The position numbers and the translations under genes were made by a program. A stretch of DNA of 7,111 nucleotides, taken from JBEEMU01 sp043778315 (GTDB taxonomy: Bacteria > Bacteroidota > Bacteroidia > Chitinophagales > Saprospiraceae). Every line of letters starts with the position of its first letter. The first letter of the stretch is position 1. The notes under the pieces were generated by a model. It saw only the letters and a list, made by a program, of their open reading frames with translations. It was not told where the DNA came from and did not search any database. The DNA is taken from positions 1 through 7,111 of the forward strand of contig JAYWGJ010000163.1 in NCBI GenBank assembly GCA_043778315.1. Direction: 5' to 3'. Below are positions 1-4,300 of the stretch, in pieces.

Positions 1-585
1 CTCAAACGAATGCAAACCACGCATATCAGCACTCAAAAACTCCGCGCCGACTTAGCCGATAGTCACAGAATCGCCGATGCCAAACTCCGTAACTTAGCCA
101 CCGAAATCGCCGCGTTAAGGGCTGATACGCTGTCGCGCAACACCAAAATTGATACCTCCGAAACGGATACATCGGATATTGCCGCTTCAGACCCTGCGCC
201 AGCCCTCGAACCCAACGCAAACGCTACTTGGCAACTCTCCGAAGAGCGACAACTCAGCATCTTGTTATCCGTTTACACCATCATGCAAACCGAAAAAGCA
301 TACCTAAACGCCGACCTCACACTCGCCGCACTCGCTAACCGCTTGGAGTTGTCGCCGACCTACCTTTCGCAAGTCATCAATCAGCGCGAAGGCTTGTCTT
401 TTAATGATTTTGTCAATAAATACCGTATCGACGCGGCTAAGGCGATGCTCATCGACACCAATATCGATTTTAGTATAGAAGGCGTAGGTACGGCGTGTGG
501 TTTCAACTCCAAATCAACATTTTTTACTGCTTTTCGCAAACACGCCAACTGCACACCCGCCGAATACAAGCGGCAAATCCGTTAA
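1..585 (+). CDS. AraC-family transcriptional regulator, C-terminal part (5' truncated)
   Basis: The frame is open from base 1 and ends at TAA 583-585. The first ATG is at base 10, but no stop lies before it and only nine bases are visible upstream, so the real start is probably outside the window. Numbering from that ATG (191 residues), residues 8-40 look like a short amphipathic coiled coil, 41-75 a Thr/Asp/Ala/Pro-rich linker, and about 85-190 a full AraC-type double helix-turn-helix. The first HTH lies near 103-128 (LTLAALANRLELSPTYLSQ), followed by the bridging helix FNDFVNKYRIDAAKAML. The second HTH holds the family signature, with GFNSKSTFFTAFRKH at 164-178 and TPAEYKRQ at 182-189. Proteins of this family bind DNA in the cytoplasm. 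In Bacteroidota this domain often ends a longer protein with an N-terminal membrane or TPR sensor region, which the coiled coil would fit. That sensor and its signal cannot be seen. DNA-binding family is near certain; full length and target are unknown. Confidence 0.9.
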   Translation, partial: LKRMQTTHISTQKLRADLADSHRIADAKLRNLATEIAALRADTLSRNTKIDTSETDTSDIAASDPAPALEPNANATWQLSEERQLSILLSVYTIMQTEKAYLNADLTLAALANRLELSPTYLSQVINQREGLSFNDFVNKYRIDAAKAMLIDTNIDFSIEGVGTACGFNSKSTFFTAFRKHANCTPAEYKRQIR

Positions 586-647
586 ATATTTGAGCGTTTA
601 CTTATTATGCGGCGCATAGCGGTAAAAAACTGTTGTGTGCCGTTCGA

Positions 648-675
648 CGCACCTACTACTTTTGTAGTAGGTGCG
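648..675 (+). terminator. Perfect 12-bp stem-loop, probable terminator of the regulator gene
   Basis: Bases 648-659 pair perfectly with 664-675 around a TTTT loop (arm CGCACCTACTAC). It starts 62 bases after the regulator's stop codon, a sensible place for transcription to end. The weak point is that no clear run of T follows the stem (AGTAGCTTTG), so it is not a textbook intrinsic terminator. It could instead stabilise the 3' end of the mRNA or be a dispersed intergenic repeat. Confidence 0.5.
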
Positions 676-728
676 AGTAGCTTTGTATTGTCTATCAATA
701 AGTTACGCATAGTTATTTATATCAAAAA

Positions 729-750
729 GTACGGATTTATAAATCCGTAC
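729..750. terminator. Perfect 22-bp palindrome, possible terminator or operator
   Basis: GTACGGATTTA is followed directly by its exact reverse complement, so 729-750 equals its own reverse complement. As RNA it would fold to about nine base pairs with a four-base loop. Five A residues precede it at 724-728, so on the minus strand the stem is followed at once by TTTTT, the form of an intrinsic terminator for leftward transcription. On the plus strand the tail is CGATTTCTCC, which is weaker. A dimeric regulator site is the alternative, as the symmetry has no spacer. Confidence 0.4.
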
Positions 751-830
751 CGATTTCTCCCGCGTGTTAATTCTATTAGTTGCATATTTGCAACATCAAA
801 TTGAAACGGTACAAACGTACTGAATTGCTT

Positions 831-935
831 CTTGTATATTTTTACTATTGTCGTTTTTATTTTTTGTAATATCTTTTTTATTTTTTTTGTATTGTCATGA
901 GTATTTTTTTTATTTCTCGTTTTTTATACTTGAGT
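831..935. other. T-rich low-complexity tract
   Basis: By count, 54 of the 80 bases from 841 to 920 are T on the plus strand, in runs of five to eight T broken by single A, G or C. The runs include two similar blocks, TTTTTATTTTTTG at 854-866 and TTTTTTATTTTTTTTG at 874-889. A second, weaker T-rich stretch lies near 1050-1120. There is no coding sequence. Such tracts may bend DNA or keep promoter DNA nucleosome-like-protein free, but no specific role is shown. Confidence 0.6.
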
Positions 936-942
936 AATTGAG

Positions 943-974
943 CATCGCGGACGTGAATCGTTCATCGCGGACGT
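943..974. repeat. Pair of 12-bp direct repeats, 20-bp period
   Basis: CATCGCGGACGT occurs at 943-954 and again exactly at 963-974. The centre-to-centre distance of 20 bp is close to two turns of the DNA helix, so both copies face nearly the same side. The 8-bp spacer and the repeat edge contain a small inverted pair, TGAA and TTCA, at 954-957 and 961-964. The repeats stand out by their GC content within T-rich DNA. The layout suits a two-site binding element, but the protein is unknown. Confidence 0.55.
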
Positions 975-1171
975 AGTCGTGTATATTTCTTTTACAGTCG
1001 AGCGTGTCCCGGTCATACAATTATCTATTTCTCTCGCAGTCGTTGCAATAATTTTTTTTCTTTTTTCTGCTGCCTTTGTCTTATCGTCTATTTTTTTTAT
1101 CACATTGCCTATTTATTTTATCAACAATCGCACTTATTATTAATATATCATTATTACGCAGTTTTTTCTTT

Positions 1172-1210
1172 CTGTCTCCCCTCCTTTGGAGGGGTCGGGG
1201 GAGGCTGTCT
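1172..1210. repeat. GC-rich hairpin element flanked by 6-bp direct repeats
   Basis: A 27-base core at 1178-1204 contains a 7-bp stem, CCCCTCC at 1178-1184 pairing with GGAGGGG at 1188-1194 around TTT, followed by TCGGGGGAGG. It is bracketed by CTGTCT at 1172-1177 and 1205-1210. From memory, elements of this form recur between genes in many Bacteroidota genomes; I could not search for other copies. It ends 20 bases before the start codon of the giant gene, so it probably lies in the mRNA leader. Its GGAGG-like strings are too far from the ATG to act as a normal Shine-Dalgarno site. Confidence 0.5.
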
Positions 1211-1230
1211 AATCCAAAAAGCAAAACTCC

Positions 1231-1308
1231 ATGATAAGAACTCTCCCCTCTAAGTTCATTATTGGTATTGCAATAGTAATATTTTCCTTACCAACCGCTT
1301 TGCGGGCA
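1231..1308 (+). other. Sec signal peptide of the giant protein
   Basis: Residues 1-26 have a basic start (MIRTLPSK), a hydrophobic core (FIIGIAIVIFSL) and a short c-region PTALRA. Cleavage after Ala26 would give a mature protein starting TQYYVAP. There is no lipobox cysteine, so it is not a lipoprotein signal. Confidence 0.85.
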
Positions 1309-4300
1309 ACGCAGTACTATGTCGCACCTACGGGCGTAAGCATTAACGACGGCTTGACGTGGGCTGCACCCCTCGACCTCCAATCCGCGCTCGCCCTCGC
1401 CACCAACGGCGACCAAATATGGGTACAAAACGGCACTTATTACCCCACCGCAACCACCGACCAAAATATCGCGTTTACTATTCCAAGCAATGTACAGGTA
1501 TATGGCGGTTTTTTGGGTAACGAAACCGCGCTCGCGCAGCGTCCTCCTGCCCTTAGCGGTGCAAGTACTTGTATCCTTAGCGGCGACATTGGTACGGTCG
1601 GCAACAGTAGCGACAATACTTTTCACATCATTATCTTCAATAATGTGGCTAATACTACGCGCTTAGACGGCTTTACCATCACGGGCGGTGCTAACTCGGG
1701 CTTCGCAGGTGGTATTTACAATAACGGCTCTTCCGCTCCTTCCAATAGTCAGCCCACTATCAGTAATTGCATATTTCGCGACAATAGCGCGAGCTACGGT
1801 GGCGCGGCCTATAACGGTGGTTACGGCGGTTACGCCAAACTTACCTTCCTCAACTGCGTGTTCAGCAATAATACAGCAACTAATTTCGGTGGTGCAATAT
1901 ACAGCGACGGGCAGAATAGCGGTGTAGGCTTACTCGAACTCTATGACTGTATTTTATGGAATAATAATGCCAATTACGGCGGTGCGATACTCGCGCATTG
2001 CGATGCGGTAGCCGTACCTAACACCATACTGCACAACTGCACCGCCTTAAACAATACCGCTACTGGCGGCGGTAGCCTAATATACACTTGGAGTGGCAAA
2101 ACTAGTATTTACAACAGCATTCTTTGGAACAACGTAAATACTACGGCTTTGCTCGCCAACAGTAGCGCAACCGTTACGGCTACCTATTCTGATATAAAAA
2201 ATGGCTACGGCGGTACGGGCAATATCAACGTGAACCCGCAGTTTATTAATATCAATAATCCGATAGGTGCGGACGGGCTGTGGGCTACCGCCGACGACGG
2301 CTTCCGCTTGTACGACTGCTCGCCTACCGCAAATACAGGTAATAATGCCGACGTACCCGCTACCCTCACTACCGATATTGCGGGCGATGCCCGAATACAA
2401 AACACCACCGTCAATATGGGCGCGTATGAAACTACGCCTGTCATCTCCGCGAGCGGTACGCGCCTGTACGTCAATGCGGCTGCCGCGACAAGCGGCAACG
2501 GCGCAAGTTGGACAACCGCGCTCCGCACCCTCGCCGAAGCTACCAATCTAATCAACGCTTGCGCGTACTCCGCTATCACCGAAATTTGGGTCGCGAACGG
2601 TACTTACTATCCGACTACCACCGCCGACCGAAGCATCAGCTTCACTATTCCCGCAGGCGTGAGCGTTTACGGCGGCTTTATCGGTAACGAAACGAGCATC
2701 GCGGCGCGTCCTGCTGCCTCTTTTGCAGGCGGCGCGGCAGGTACTATCCTTAGCGGTGACATCGGTACGGCGAATGACAATAGTGACAATAGCTACAACG
2801 TAGTCAAGTTTGCTTTCGGTACAGGCAACAGCCACTTAGACGGCTGTACCGTCACGAATGCGAATAATAGTGTTACCTACGGCGGCGGTATATTTAACGA
2901 CGGCAACGCCACTATTCAAAAATGTATTATCATCAATAATAATGCTAACGGCAACGGCGGCGGCGTGTATAATAATAATACGCTTACTATCCTCGACGCA
3001 TTAATCACCAATAACACCGCCAACGACAACGGCGGCGGCGTGTATAATAACGCAGATATGGCGGTGCGCAACACCATTATTACCAATAATACAGCTACCA
3101 ATAACGGCGGCGGTATGTATAATAATAATAACGGTGCTACTACTTTTACCGATTGTTTATTCAATGACAACACTGCTTACGCTGGCGGCGGCGCGTACAA
3201 TTTTAACCACAATAATAGCACCGTAACGGGCTGTACTTTTGCCAATAACACCGCTAACTATACAGGCGGCGCGATGTACAATAGCAACGCTTCGCCCGTT
3301 ATTATTAATACAATCGTTTGGGGTAATAAAGTCACTTCTTTTTACAATCCTAATATAGAAAACACCAACGGCTCTACGCCTAATATCAGCTACTCGGACG
3401 TGCAAGACAACGCTGGCGGTACTGCCAATATAAGCGTTAATCCGTTTTTTATCGATGCCGCTAATCCGAAAGGTGCAGATGGTATCTGGCGCACCGCCGA
3501 CGACGGTTTGCACCTGCGCGGCTGCTCCGCCGCAGCTAATACGGGCAGTAATGCCGATGTTCCTGCGGGTAGCGCAACCGACCTTATTGGCGCGGCGCGC
3601 ATACAAAACACTACCGTTAATATGGGTGCGTATGAAACGCTCACACCCTTTACGCCGTTTGCGGGTACACGGTTCTACGTCGATGCGGCTGCTACCGCAA
3701 GCGGCAACGGCGCGAGCTGGACTACCGCATTCCGCACCCTTGCCGAAGCCCTCGATAAGCTCAATACCGATTGTGCCTATACCGCGCTCACCGAAATTTG
3801 GGTTGCCAAAGGCACTTACTATCCCACTGCTACCACCGACCAAAACATCAGCTTTACGGTGCCTCGCGGCATCAAGGTTTACGGCGGTTTTGCAGGTACA
3901 GAGACCGCTATTGCGCAACGCGTCAGCAGCAACAAAACCGTACTAAGCGGCGACATTGGCACACCTAATAATACAAATGACAATACCTATGTCGTAGTCC
4001 GATTTAATAATGCGAATAGCAATAACTTACTCGACGGCTGCACCGTCCGTGACGGCGGCGGCGGCATTTCTAATAATGGCGAAGCGACCATCAGCAATTG
4101 TATCGTAGTCAATAATACCTCGACGGGTATCGCCAATACCGCCACCGCAATCACGAATCACGCTTTTATTATCAACACCCTAATAGCTAATAATGGTGGT
4201 TCGGGCGTGAGTGTTAGTAATTATAGTAACACTGCTGACCTCACGCTCACCAATTGCACTATTGCGAACAATAACGGCAGCACAGGCAGCGCGATTTACA

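Larger units (their letters stand above)
586..1230. other. Long AT-rich intergenic region without a convincing gene
   Basis: This 645-base gap separates the regulator from the giant gene. It holds two strong inverted repeats near its left side, a T-rich tract, a pair of 12-bp direct repeats and a GC-rich hairpin element near the right end, each listed separately. No reading frame in it has family-like protein sequence, and no tRNA or known riboswitch was recognised. The only open frame of note, 607-804 (+), runs straight through both inverted repeats and is rejected as a gene. A promoter for the giant gene should lie here, but I found no well-placed match to the Bacteroidota pattern TTG / TAnnTTTG close to it. 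Confidence 0.8.

Noticed and set aside
606..618. Small hairpin TATGC-GGC-GCATA after the regulator stop codon
   Set aside because: The stem is only 5 bp and no T-run follows; too weak to call a terminator.
633..664. Match to the Bacteroidota promoter pattern: TTG at 633-635 and TACTTTTG at 657-664
   Set aside because: The -7-like box is perfect and the 21-bp spacing is tolerable, but it lies inside the hairpin behind the regulator and about 570 bases from the next gene, so a chance match is more likely.
607..804. Small plus-strand open frame of 65 codons in the intergenic region
   Set aside because: It spans both the 12-bp hairpin and the 22-bp palindrome, has no recognisable motif, and lies in DNA unlike the coding parts.
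2881..3330. Possible CRISPR array because of regular 75-bp spacing
   Set aside because: The units are translated coils within one open frame, have no constant repeat with unique spacers, and no cas gene is near.
3157..3918. Open frame of 253 codons on the minus strand
   Set aside because: It is antisense to modules 2 and 3 and resembles the antisense translation of the other modules, so it is a by-product of codon use in the repeat.
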